A stretch of DNA of 29,524 nt from a virus, in the IMG/VR virus record IMGVR_UViG_3300025712_000024, positions 1 through 29,524 of that record; one strand, written 5' to 3'. The notes below the pieces were generated by a model. The model made no database searches. It worked only from the letters and a program-made list of their open reading frames with translations, and had not been told where the DNA came from. Shown here in pieces: positions 7,724 through 14,598 of this stretch. How positions within the stretch are numbered: the stretch's first letter is position 1; each line of letters begins with the position of its first letter. The translations under genes and the position numbers were made by a program.

Positions 7724-8200
7724 ATGAAAACACAACTCTATGTACTGACAACTAAAATTAAACTTTACTCAACTAAACTGATGGCTATTATTCTTTCGTT
7801 TTTTTTACCTATTGTTGGTATTCTTATTCTTATTGCAGCTTCTGTTATTTTAGATACAATTACAGGTATCTGGAAAGCAAAGAAACTTAAACAACCAATT
7901 ACAAGCAGAAGACTATCTGCAATCATATCAAAGATTTTACTTTATGAAGCAACCGTTATGTTGTTTTATGCTATGGATAAATTTCTATTAAACGATATTG
8001 TTATTTCGTTTTTTAGTATCGAATTACTTACTACTAAAATCTTGGCTTTAGTTCTTGTTTCTATTGAAGTTATTTCTATCAATGAAAACTACAAGGCAGT
8101 AAAAGGCATTGATTTGTGGGCATCATTAAAAAACTTATTTGCAAGAGCAAAGGAAGTAACAAGCGATTTTAAAAACATCAAAAAAAATGAAGATTTGTAA
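7724..8200 (+). CDS. Phage holin (Phage_holin_4 / toxin-secretion holin type)
   Basis: This 158-residue protein has three hydrophobic helices at about residues 18-42, 65-85 and 93-118. Between the first two lies a signature stretch DTITGIWKAKKLKQPITSRR, typical of the holin family 4. The later VLVSIEVISINENYKAVKG segment is also typical of the family (E-x(1-2)-SI-x-EN). The protein would form the membrane lesion that triggers lysis timing. It is followed by the amidase with a 14-base overlap, so both are made together. A Lys-rich cytoplasmic tail (about residues 140-158) ends the protein. Confidence 0.85.
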   Translation: MKTQLYVLTTKIKLYSTKLMAIILSFFLPIVGILILIAASVILDTITGIWKAKKLKQPITSRRLSAIISKILLYEATVMLFYAMDKFLLNDIVISFFSIELLTTKILALVLVSIEVISINENYKAVKGIDLWASLKNLFARAKEVTSDFKNIKKNEDL

Positions 8201-8837
8201 ATGTTGCAGACAACCAATTAAATTGGATAGTAAAAACTTATACATATTTGATAACGGACACGGTGGTATTATAGATGGTGTTTATCAAACGGCAGGAAAA
8301 CGAAGTCCTATTTGGCCAGATGGCACACAACTTTTTGAGGGCGAATTCAACAGAAGTATTGTAGACAGATTAATGAAGCTTTGCGAAGATGCAAATATTG
8401 ACTGCATTAATTTAGTAGATACAAATGTAGATATTCCTTTAAGCACCAGAACATCACAAGCAAACGAAATTTACAGAAACACGGATAAACCTTGTATCTA
8501 TATTTCTATTCACGCAAACGGCTTTAGTGACGAAGCAGCACACGGATGGGAAGTTTACACAAGTATAGGAGAAACAAAAAGCGATGAGATCGCAGAAGTG
8601 TTGTTCAACAAAGCACAGGCAGAATTTCCTACTCACACAATGCGAAAAGATACAAGAGATGGAGATGCAGACAAAGAAGCAAACTTTTATGTTCTTAAAA
8701 ATACTGCTATGCCTGCGATATTATCAGAAAACTTCTTTATGACTAACGAAGCTGAATGTAGACTATTGATGAGTAATGATGGAAGAAATAGGATAGCCAA
8801 GATTCACTTTGAAATGATTAAAGAATTAGAAAAATGA
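8187..8837 (+). CDS. N-acetylmuramoyl-L-alanine amidase (Amidase_3), endolysin
   Basis: This 216-residue protein is a zinc amidase that cuts the bond between N-acetylmuramic acid and L-alanine in peptidoglycan. The Amidase_3 signature is complete: DNGHGG (His25), a Glu in EGEFNR (Glu51 or Glu53), SIHAN (His109) and the catalytic Glu in LSENFF (Glu181). No signal peptide is present, so export depends on the holin encoded just upstream. A short Cys-rich head (C4, C6, C7) precedes the catalytic domain; its purpose is unclear. No cell-wall-binding domain follows, as usual for endolysins acting on Gram-negative hosts. Confidence 0.93.
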   Translation: MKICKCCRQPIKLDSKNLYIFDNGHGGIIDGVYQTAGKRSPIWPDGTQLFEGEFNRSIVDRLMKLCEDANIDCINLVDTNVDIPLSTRTSQANEIYRNTDKPCIYISIHANGFSDEAAHGWEVYTSIGETKSDEIAEVLFNKAQAEFPTHTMRKDTRDGDADKEANFYVLKNTAMPAILSENFFMTNEAECRLLMSNDGRNRIAKIHFEMIKELEK

Positions 8838-9256
8838 AAGTAATATATTTAATTTGCGTTCTAACGTTGTTTTCGTGTTCTGCGAAGTATCACTATAACA
8901 AAGCACTTAAACGTGGCTTACAAGTCACGCAAACAAGCGACACGATAAGAATTAGCACAATAGATTCTATTCCTGTAATAAAACACGATACAATAGTATA
9001 CGAACACTTTTATAGTTCTAAAGATACTATTATAGAATACAAGACCGTATATGTGCCACAAACAAGGTTAGAAACACGAATAGAATACAAGCTAAAACGT
9101 GACACTTTAAGAATGATTACAAGAGTAGAAGTGCAAAGGGCAAAAGCAGAAGCCAAAGCCAATAAGAAACCAAACTATTGGTGGATGTTAATATTTGCTT
9201 TAGTGTTTGGTGCAGTTATGTTTGTTTTAAATAAGCTAATAAGTAAGATAATATGA
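8834..9256 (+). CDS. Probable unimolecular spanin (u-spanin)
   Basis: This 140-residue protein has an N-terminal lipoprotein signal (hydrophobic residues 3-14, lipobox LFSC with Cys15) and a C-terminal membrane helix (about 113-138, YWWMLIFALVFGAVMFVLNK). Between them is a beta-rich periplasmic part with repeated DTI units (residues about 35-80), then a charged helix. One protein anchored in the outer membrane by lipid and in the inner membrane by a helix is the architecture of T1 gp11-type u-spanins, which fuse the two membranes at the last lysis step. It overlaps the amidase by 4 bases, supporting the role. The assignment rests on architecture, not on sequence similarity. Confidence 0.7.
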   Translation: MKVIYLICVLTLFSCSAKYHYNKALKRGLQVTQTSDTIRISTIDSIPVIKHDTIVYEHFYSSKDTIIEYKTVYVPQTRLETRIEYKLKRDTLRMITRVEVQRAKAEAKANKKPNYWWMLIFALVFGAVMFVLNKLISKII

Positions 9257-10125
9257 AAGTAATCAGACACGGTAAGAACGTACACGAAATACAATTAGAG
9301 GGTAAATATGCAGAAATAGCTATGTTAAGCGATTTACACTGGGACAATCCAAAATGTGATCAAGACCTACTTAAAAAACATTTAGACTATTGTAAAGAAG
9401 AGAATATTCCTGTAATGATTAATGGAGATATGTTCTGCTTGATGCAAGGACGTGGCGATAACAGGCGTAATAAATCAGATATCAGACCAGAACACAACAA
9501 CGCAAGATATTTAGATTCAGTTGTTGAAACGGCAGTTGAATGGTTTACACCTTATGCAGATATTCTTACGGTTATTGGATATGGAAACCACGAAACAGGA
9601 ATAATTAAGTGGCAAGAAACTGACATACTTCAAAGATTTGTAGACTTACTTAACTTAAAATGCCATTCTAACGTGCAAGTTGGTGGTTATGGTGGTTGGG
9701 TTATTATTAAAATGAATAATCATTCAAGAATAGCAACTACAAAAATTAAATATTTTCACGGATCTGGTGGTGGTGGAGTTGTTACAAAAGGTGCTTTAAA
9801 TCTTACAAGGGCATTAGAATTGTACGAGGGTTGTGACGTTTACACAATGGGCCATATACACGAAAATGCAGCACGAAATGACGTTAGAGATGCTTTGGAA
9901 AGTAACTCAAAGAAAGGTTATAGTATAAATCACAAGCCTATACACTTAATGATTACAGGCTGCTATAAAGAAGAGTACGGAGATGGATCAAAAGGTTGGC
10001 ACGTAGAACGTGGCGCACCTATTAAGCCAATTGGTGGCCGTATGCTTACTATCAAAATAGTAAGAAATAAAACAAAAGATGTAGATGAAACCATCAAATA
10101 CATAGATTCGCACAGAATTTTCTAA
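9253..10125 (+). CDS. Calcineurin-like metallophosphoesterase
   Basis: This 290-residue protein carries the full metal-binding set of the calcineurin-like superfamily: SDLHWDN (Asp27, His29), NGDMF (Asp59), YGNHET (Asn112, His113), FHG (His169) and GHIH (His201, His203). It should be a two-metal hydrolase of phosphoester bonds. The substrate cannot be read from sequence: DNA ends, nucleotides or a signalling nucleotide are possible. It overlaps the spanin by 4 bases and is the last gene before the early promoter, so it is transcribed with lysis genes although it probably acts on nucleic acid. Confidence 0.85.
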   Translation: MKVIRHGKNVHEIQLEGKYAEIAMLSDLHWDNPKCDQDLLKKHLDYCKEENIPVMINGDMFCLMQGRGDNRRNKSDIRPEHNNARYLDSVVETAVEWFTPYADILTVIGYGNHETGIIKWQETDILQRFVDLLNLKCHSNVQVGGYGGWVIIKMNNHSRIATTKIKYFHGSGGGGVVTKGALNLTRALELYEGCDVYTMGHIHENAARNDVRDALESNSKKGYSINHKPIHLMITGCYKEEYGDGSKGWHVERGAPIKPIGGRMLTIKIVRNKTKDVDETIKYIDSHRIF

Positions 10126-10182
10126 ACAACACCTTTGTAACTTATTGATTTTTAAACAACTAAAAAATAATTGTAACTTTTT

Positions 10183-10225
10183 TTGTTAATAAGTCGTTAT
10201 ATATTGTTAATAATGTATATATTTG
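10183..10225 (+). promoter_or_regulatory. Early promoter with two operator-like direct repeats
   Basis: TATATTTG at 10218-10225 fits the Bacteroidota -7 box TAnnTTTG. The matching -33 TTG is not clear (TCG at 10194-10196 has acceptable spacing). Two perfect copies of TTGTTAATAA lie at 10183-10192 and 10204-10213, starting 21 bases apart, two turns of the helix, so a dimeric protein could bind both on one face. The second copy sits in the promoter spacer. Transcription would start near 10230 and drive the early genes from 10248. The same 122-base gap also has TTGTAACTT twice (10135 and 10171). Confidence 0.65.
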
Positions 10226-10247
10226 TGTATACAATTTAATTAAAGTT

Positions 10248-10466
10248 ATGGAAAGAATAGAAAAATTAGAAACACTTACTACGATTGATGAATACATTAA
10301 GTATTACAAAAATCGTATTGACGAAAGAGAATGGAGTAATGAGTTTGGTGCTGGTTTGCAGCTTCAATCAATTAGAAAAATTAACGACCACGACATAGAC
10401 ATCTACACAAGATGTATTGATAGGTTAAATGATAGGTTTAGAAAATTAGCAATTACACTTAAATAA
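10248..10466 (+). CDS. Small unknown early protein
   Basis: This 72-residue charged, helical protein (MERIEKLETLTTIDEYIKY at the start) has no membrane segment or recognisable domain. It is the first gene after the early promoter at 10218, with the ATG about 18 bases downstream of the expected transcript start. First genes of early operons often modulate the host, but nothing in the sequence shows a target. The pattern DRLNDRFRKLA near the end could form an amphipathic helix. Confidence 0.65.
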   Translation: MERIEKLETLTTIDEYIKYYKNRIDEREWSNEFGAGLQLQSIRKINDHDIDIYTRCIDRLNDRFRKLAITLK

Positions 10467-10473
10467 ATAGATT

Positions 10474-10572
10474 ATGAAAGAGAAAGAAGCAAAAAAAGAA
10501 TTATTATTTGGATTCGTGTTTATGGCAGTTGCCTTTACGTTTTATTATTTAGCAGTAAATTTATTAGTATGA
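10474..10572 (+). CDS. Very small single-helix membrane protein
   Basis: This 32-residue frame consists of a charged head (MKEKEAKKE) and one hydrophobic helix (about residues 10-32, LLFGFVFMAVAFTFYYLAV). It starts 7 bases after the preceding stop and ends in an ATGA overlap with the following gene, so it sits neatly in the operon. The topology would be a short cytoplasmic N terminus and a membrane-embedded C terminus. Function is unknown; superinfection exclusion or membrane attachment of replication are only speculation. Confidence 0.55.
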   Translation: MKEKEAKKELLFGFVFMAVAFTFYYLAVNLLV

Positions 10573-10844
10573 GTTACGAAATAGAAATAGAATATTACGA
10601 TCAAGATGGTGCAATATTTTACATAGGCGAAACACCATATCAAGTGGAACTTTTTATAGAAACACGAATAATAGAAGAACTTGATAGCTACAATAGCTTT
10701 AACGACAAGCTATCATACGCACAAGTAGAAGAAACATATTATAGAGTACAGAAAGAAACGTTAAGATGTGATGGTGTGAACTATTATAACGAAGAAGATT
10801 TGTGCGAAGAACTTGAAGAAATACTAAACAAATGGAACAATTAA
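10569..10844 (+). CDS. Small acidic unknown early protein
   Basis: This 91-residue protein is strongly acidic, with many Glu, Asp and Tyr residues (for example LCEELEEILNKW at the end). No domain is recognised. It is coupled to the preceding membrane peptide by an ATGA overlap and overlaps the next gene by 13 bases. Small acidic early proteins may mimic DNA or bind host proteins, but I have no direct evidence for either. Confidence 0.65.
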   Translation: MSYEIEIEYYDQDGAIFYIGETPYQVELFIETRIIEELDSYNSFNDKLSYAQVEETYYRVQKETLRCDGVNYYNEEDLCEELEEILNKWNN

Positions 10845-11071
10845 AAATAGACTGGTGGAGTAATTTTAACGAAGAATTATACTGCAATTATTTAATAGCA
10901 AAAGACGAAAAAATGAACACTTATAAAATACTATACAAATACTATAAAGGTGCTAATACTGACGCAGAATGTTGCCAAGCAGTAAAGTATGTAAAAGCAG
11001 AAGACAGACAGGAAGCTATCAAGCTTTGTGGCTTATGGAAAAAGTTAATAATTAGTATTGAAAAGGTATGA
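10832..11071 (+). CDS. Small unknown early protein
   Basis: This is a 79-residue protein from the first ATG. A second in-frame ATG at 10913 (residue 28) follows an A-rich stretch and could be the true start of a 52-residue protein beginning MNTYKILYKYY. The later part contains ECCQAVKYVKAEDRQEAIKLCG, which resembles short ligand- or nucleic-acid-binding folds with a V-x-A-x-x-x-x-E-A turn. No function can be named. The upstream start overlaps the previous gene by 13 bases. Confidence 0.6.
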   Translation: MEQLKIDWWSNFNEELYCNYLIAKDEKMNTYKILYKYYKGANTDAECCQAVKYVKAEDRQEAIKLCGLWKKLIISIEKV

Positions 11072-11116
11072 AGAAAATAATTGAATATCTTTATTGTCTT
11101 ATTATAAATTGGATAT

Positions 11117-11494
11117 ATGGAAGAATTGATGAGTAGTGTACTGCACTACATAGAAAAAGACGAATTAAAAAAACGTTGTAGACAAAGAAAATATGTACAC
11201 AAAAGAATATACTTTTTTAACGTTTTAAGAACTGCTGGATATACTTATCAAAGTATTGGCGATTTATTCGGATTAAATCACGCCACAATAGTACACGGAA
11301 TTAAAACTTTTAAGAATTTAAAGAAAGCAAAAGATCCGTTAATGTTTTTGGATATTGCAGAATACGATGGCAAGTTTAAAATCAATGATACAAAGTACGA
11401 TTTAAAAACGGATATTCTAAAAGCTACAACAATTAGAGATTTACAAATAATAAAAGGAAGAACAGAAAAACAACTTTATAAAGAATTGATATGA
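11117..11494 (+). CDS. DnaA domain IV-like DNA-binding protein
   Basis: This 125-residue protein has a helix-turn-helix that resembles the C-terminal DNA-binding domain of DnaA. A basic helix (KRCRQRKYVHKRIYFFNVLR, residues 19-38) is followed by YQSIGDLFGLNHATIVHGI (44-62), comparable to the DnaA IG-x-x-FG-x-DHTTV signature. The AAA+ ATPase part of DnaA is absent. It could recognise the phage origin, recruit or compete with host DnaA, or act as a repressor. A C-terminal tail of about 50 residues has no clear motif. It overlaps the ParB-methyltransferase gene by 4 bases. Confidence 0.75.
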   Translation: MEELMSSVLHYIEKDELKKRCRQRKYVHKRIYFFNVLRTAGYTYQSIGDLFGLNHATIVHGIKTFKNLKKAKDPLMFLDIAEYDGKFKINDTKYDLKTDILKATTIRDLQIIKGRTEKQLYKELI

Positions 11495-12663
11495 TACAAG
11501 TAAAAGAAGAATTTAAGAATTTAATACCAGCATTAAGTGCTGAAGAATATGCGCAGCTTGAAGCAAACATATTAGAAGAGGGAATACGAGAGCCTATAAT
11601 AACTTGGAATGGATTTATAATAGATGGACATAATCGTTATAGTATAGCACAACGATTTGATGTAGAGTATAGAACTACAAGCAAACATTTTGCAAGTGAA
11701 GAAAGTGTAAAAGAATGGATGATATTAAATCAATTTGGAAGACGTAATTTAAGCAACTATCAAAGAAGTGTTTTGGCTTTAGAACTTGAAGAAGTTTTTA
11801 GCAAAAAAGCAAAGGAAAGAATGATACAAGCTAAGCCTGTTCCGAAATCAGAACAGGGTAAAACTATTGAAAAGTTGTCAAATGTTGCCAATGTAGGTAA
11901 AGACACTATTTCTAAAGTAAAAAAAATACAAGAGAAAGCACCAGAAGAAGTAAAAGCAAAACTTGCAACTGGAGAAGTAAGTATAAACGCAGCTTACAAA
12001 GAAATAAAGAAAGAAGAAAAGAAAGAAGAAAAAATAGCAGAACGTAAAAGGTTAGCAGAAAAAGGCGCAAAAAAAGAAATAGAAATAGACTTTAGACTTG
12101 GAGATTTTCAAGAAGTTTTTGCAGACTTGCCAGATGGAAGTATAGATTGTATAATTACAGATCCACCTTATCCTTATGAATTTATAGAAGTATGGACTAA
12201 ACTTTCAAGGTTTGCAAAACGTGTATTAAAACCAAATGGTTTTTGTATTGCATATAGTGGACAAATGTATTTGCCAGAAGTAATGAAAAGAATGAGTGAA
12301 AATTTAGATTATTATTGGACGTTTGCCGTTTATCACGAGGGACAAACGCAAATAGTCAATGGAATAAATTTAATGTGTAGATGGAAACCTGTACTAATAT
12401 TTCAAAATGGCAAGAAAAAAATAGAAAATACTTTTCAAGATTATTTTATTTCAGAACAAAGAGAAAAAAACGGACACGACTGGCAACAAAGTAAAAGTGG
12501 CGTAGCTTATTTAATTGAAATGTTTACTAAACCAATGGATACAATTTTAGAGCCGTTTGCTGGAAGTGGTACAACTATAATAGCAGCCAAAGAAAAGAAA
12601 AGAAAAGTTTTAGCTGCTGAAATAAACGAACAAACTTATAACATAGCAAAATCTTTATTATGA
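11491..12663 (+). CDS. ParB-domain / DNA methyltransferase fusion (adenine-N6 or cytosine-N4)
   Basis: This 390-residue protein carries two parts. Residues about 1-165 are ParB/Srx-like: LSAEEYAQLEANILEEGI, then FIIDGHNRYSIAQRF, followed by a helical region with NVGKDTISKVKKI that looks like a helix-turn-helix. Residues about 195-390 are an amino-methyltransferase with DPPYP (Asp224-Tyr227, motif IV) before EPFAGSGTT (354-362, motif I), a permuted order of the beta type. A Lys/Glu-rich linker joins the parts. The enzyme should methylate amino groups of bases, probably to protect phage DNA. The target sequence is not readable. Confidence 0.88.
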   Translation: MIQVKEEFKNLIPALSAEEYAQLEANILEEGIREPIITWNGFIIDGHNRYSIAQRFDVEYRTTSKHFASEESVKEWMILNQFGRRNLSNYQRSVLALELEEVFSKKAKERMIQAKPVPKSEQGKTIEKLSNVANVGKDTISKVKKIQEKAPEEVKAKLATGEVSINAAYKEIKKEEKKEEKIAERKRLAEKGAKKEIEIDFRLGDFQEVFADLPDGSIDCIITDPPYPYEFIEVWTKLSRFAKRVLKPNGFCIAYSGQMYLPEVMKRMSENLDYYWTFAVYHEGQTQIVNGINLMCRWKPVLIFQNGKKKIENTFQDYFISEQREKNGHDWQQSKSGVAYLIEMFTKPMDTILEPFAGSGTTIIAAKEKKRKVLAAEINEQTYNIAKSLL

Positions 12664-13025
12664 CAAGGCAAGAACAAACAGGAAATAGAGAACACGATTT
12701 ATTTTTTAGTGAATGGATAAGAGAAAAATTACCAGATAGTTATACAGGATACAGATGTTACGATATAGATTTTGTTTTATGGCATAAAAAATTAAAGCAA
12801 ATAATGTTTATAGAATTAAAAAGCTACAATACAGAAGTTAAATCAGATCAGCATTTAATATTAACAAAATTAGATAAATGGATAAAAAAAGGAATAGATG
12901 AAGAATGGACTTATAAAGGTTTACATTTAATACAATTTGAAAAATTTAATTTTGAAAATGGAAAAGTATTTTTAAATAGAGAAGAAATTAATGAAGAAGA
13001 ATTAATTAAATTTTTAACTTTTTAG
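12660..13025 (+). CDS. PD-(D/E)XK-type nuclease, small
   Basis: This 121-residue protein has the core YDIDFVLW (Asp37) followed by a strand ending in FIELKSYN (Glu52, Lys54), the D...E-x-K signature of the PD-(D/E)XK nucleases. It has a helix on each side as in the minimal fold. It overlaps the ParB-methyltransferase by 4 bases (ATGA). It could be the cutting partner of that methyltransferase, a DNA-processing nuclease for recombination, or a host-DNA nuclease. The A/T-rich codon use is more extreme than in its neighbours, which may indicate recent acquisition. Confidence 0.7.
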   Translation: MTRQEQTGNREHDLFFSEWIREKLPDSYTGYRCYDIDFVLWHKKLKQIMFIELKSYNTEVKSDQHLILTKLDKWIKKGIDEEWTYKGLHLIQFEKFNFENGKVFLNREEINEEELIKFLTF

Positions 13026-13026
13026 T

Positions 13027-13034
13027 TATATTTG
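13027..13034 (+). promoter_or_regulatory. Host-type promoter -7 box (TATATTTG)
   Basis: TATATTTG is an exact TAnnTTTG match. It lies immediately after the nuclease stop codon (13023-13025) and is identical to the boxes at 10218 and 16513. No TTG is seen at the proper -33 distance. The start of transcription would be near 13038-13040, exactly where the first helix of the structured RNA begins. Confidence 0.6.
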
Positions 13035-13037
13035 TGG

Positions 13038-13117
13038 AGTTGGTAGGACAATCAAAATATTTAGAGTATAGCGTAAGTAAGTGTTCCTACCCACTGAAAG
13101 CGTTATACTTTTTTTTT
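13038..13117 (+). ncRNA. Structured RNA with interleaved helices and a terminator (candidate small RNA or attenuator)
   Basis: Helix 1 pairs AGTTGGTAGGA (13038-13048) with TCCTACCCACT (13085-13095): ten pairs and one mismatch. Helix 2 pairs GTATAGCG (13066-13073) with CGTTATAC (13101-13108): eight pairs including one G-U, directly followed by nine T residues (13109-13117). The 5' strand of helix 2 lies in the loop of helix 1, so together they form an H-type pseudoknot or compete. A promoter box ends 4 bases before helix 1, and the DUF6291-like gene starts 12 bases after the T-run. The element fits either an ~79-nt stable RNA or an attenuator of the replication operon. Confidence 0.65.
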
Positions 13118-13129
13118 AACCAATAATTT

Positions 13130-13702
13130 ATGGCAGAAAATAAAAAAAGCTTTTTACTTTATTGCGACTTATTGCATACGGTCAAGAAGTTAAATGATGA
13201 ACAGGCAGGAAAGCTATTTAAACACGTTTTAGAGTACGTCAACGACTTGAATCCAGAAACCGAAGACATTATAACAGATTTATGTTTTGAGCCGATCAAA
13301 CAAAACTTAAAACGTGATCTACAAAAATACGAACAGATAAGAGAAAAGAAACGAGAAGCAGGAAAGAAAGGTGCTAATAAAAGATGGCAGAATATAGCAC
13401 CTGTTAAAAGTGCTAAAAAGAAAATGGCAAACATAGCCGTAAATGTTAATGTTAATGATAATGTAAATGATAAAGATATATATAGGGCTTTCGCCCATTT
13501 GTCTATGTCTTTAGATGAATTTAACAAATTAGAAAAAGATTATACTAAACAACAAATTGATGGTGTATGCGATGCGATCCAAAACTTCAAGAAAAACACG
13601 AATTATAAAAGCTTATATTTAACTGCTAAAAATTGGTTGAAGAAAGAACAAACAAAAAAAGAAGTAGAAAGTAGTAATGGATTTAAAGCACCGTGGCAAT
13701 GA
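13130..13702 (+). CDS. DUF6291-type replication protein
   Basis: This 190-residue protein begins with the conserved block [17 protein letters not shown] (residues 5-21) and [19 protein letters not shown], seen in Bacteroidota phage and prophage proteins I associate with DUF6291. A basic helix ([14 protein letters not shown]) follows, then an unusual Val/Asn/Asp linker (residues about 104-117) and a C-terminal helical domain ([19 protein letters not shown]). The organisation parallels phage replication initiators or helicase loaders, with a DNA-binding part and a partner-binding tail. The next gene, an ATPase of the helicase class, starts in an ATGA overlap, which supports this role. The gene lies directly after the structured RNA. 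Confidence 0.7.
   Translation: MAENKKSFLLYCDLLHTVKKLNDEQAGKLFKHVLEYVNDLNPETEDIITDLCFEPIKQNLKRDLQKYEQIREKKREAGKKGANKRWQNIAPVKSAKKKMANIAVNVNVNDNVNDKDIYRAFAHLSMSLDEFNKLEKDYTKQQIDGVCDAIQNFKKNTNYKSLYLTAKNWLKKEQTKKEVESSNGFKAPWQ
13439..13480 (+). repeat. Seven 6-bp near-repeats inside the replication gene; possible origin
   Basis: Seven consecutive hexamers of the form G(T/A)(T/A)AAT or close (GTAAAT, GTTAAT twice, GATAAT, GTAAAT, GATAAA, GATATA) run in frame with codons for Val/Asp and Asn/Lys/Ile. The stretch is almost free of C and is followed by a small GGGC-TTTC-GCCC hairpin (13485-13496). Lambda and P22 place their origins inside the initiator gene in a similar way, so an unwinding site here is a reasonable but unproven idea. 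Confidence 0.4.
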
Positions 13703-14598
13703 AAGGTTATAAGGTAACAGAAGCAAAAGATATTTTAAACAAGATATACAAGCATAGAGATAATTACAACAACAAAGGAAAGTATTTAGGATGGAAAGGA
13801 ATGGATGAGTTCTATTCTATGCAATTAGGCAACTGCACAGATTGGACAGGTTTCCCTATGAGTGGTAAAACACAGGTATTGATGGAGTGCCTACTTAATA
13901 CAAGTAAGTTTTACGGATGGAAACATCTTGTTTACTTTCCAGATGTAGGTAGTAATGTTGAAATAGTTGCAGATTTAATTCACAAGCTTACAGGCAAAAG
14001 TTTTAATCCATTAGATAACAACGTGATTAAAGACAAAGAGATAACAAATAGTTTAGATTGGATTTTTGAACACTTTAAAATACTAACCAAATATGATGTT
14101 AAAGCCAAATTAACACCGTTTGAATTTTATGATTATGCAGTAGAACTTAAACAAAAACACGGATTACAAACGGCAAGTATTGATAGTTGGAAAGATTTAA
14201 GCCATCCATATAACGAGTATGGAGGTTATGCACAATATTTAGAAGTAATACTTCCTTATAGAAACCAAATAGCAGAAGATAACAATCTACACTTACATAC
14301 AATTATTCATCCTAAACTAACTGAAAAGATAAACGGCAAAAGAAACGTGCCAAGCCCATACGATCTAAAAGGTGGCTCTGAATGGTTTAATAGTGGCAAG
14401 TGTATGATTACCGTTCACAGAGAAGATTTAAGCTACAATCAAGCAATAATAAACTTTAATAAGATTAAGCCACGTTCAGTTGGAAATATAGGCCAATTAG
14501 AATTATGGTTTGATAAAGAAAAATTTCTATATTATGAACAAGATAATCCTGTGCCGAATGTTTACAATAAGATTTACGCACAACCAAAACACGAATAA
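13699..14598 (+). CDS. RecA/DnaB-like P-loop ATPase, probable replicative helicase
   Basis: This 299-residue protein has a Walker A motif GFPMSGKT (residues 51-58) in a RecA-type core. [20 protein letters not shown] (about 163-182) is in the Walker B region, [11 protein letters not shown] is a likely sensor strand, and [12 protein letters not shown] is typical of DnaB/KaiC-like enzymes. It probably drives DNA unwinding at the fork, loaded by the preceding protein. I start at ATG 13699, which overlaps the previous stop (ATGA); a GTG at 13693 is an alternative. There is no primase domain, so host primase would be needed. Confidence 0.8.
   Translation: MKGYKVTEAKDILNKIYKHRDNYNNKGKYLGWKGMDEFYSMQLGNCTDWTGFPMSGKTQVLMECLLNTSKFYGWKHLVYFPDVGSNVEIVADLIHKLTGKSFNPLDNNVIKDKEITNSLDWIFEHFKILTKYDVKAKLTPFEFYDYAVELKQKHGLQTASIDSWKDLSHPYNEYGGYAQYLEVILPYRNQIAEDNNLHLHTIIHPKLTEKINGKRNVPSPYDLKGGSEWFNSGKCMITVHREDLSYNQAIINFNKIKPRSVGNIGQLELWFDKEKFLYYEQDNPVPNVYNKIYAQPKHE

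Noticed and set aside
10174-10188. TAAC-T7-GTTA as a terminator after the metallophosphoesterase
   Set aside because: Only four A/T-rich pairs with no G-C core and no T-run after the stem; too weak.
11068-11136. 22-codon frame with an ATGA overlap after the gene at 10832
   Set aside because: Start context is acceptable, but the product is very short, overlaps the DnaA-IV-like gene, and has no pattern beyond a hydrophobic centre. A leader peptide cannot be excluded.
13159-13527. 122-codon minus-strand frame opposite the DUF6291-like gene
   Set aside because: Hydrophobic and Phe/Ser-rich translation of the reverse of a Lys-rich protein; the + strand product has a recognised conserved block.
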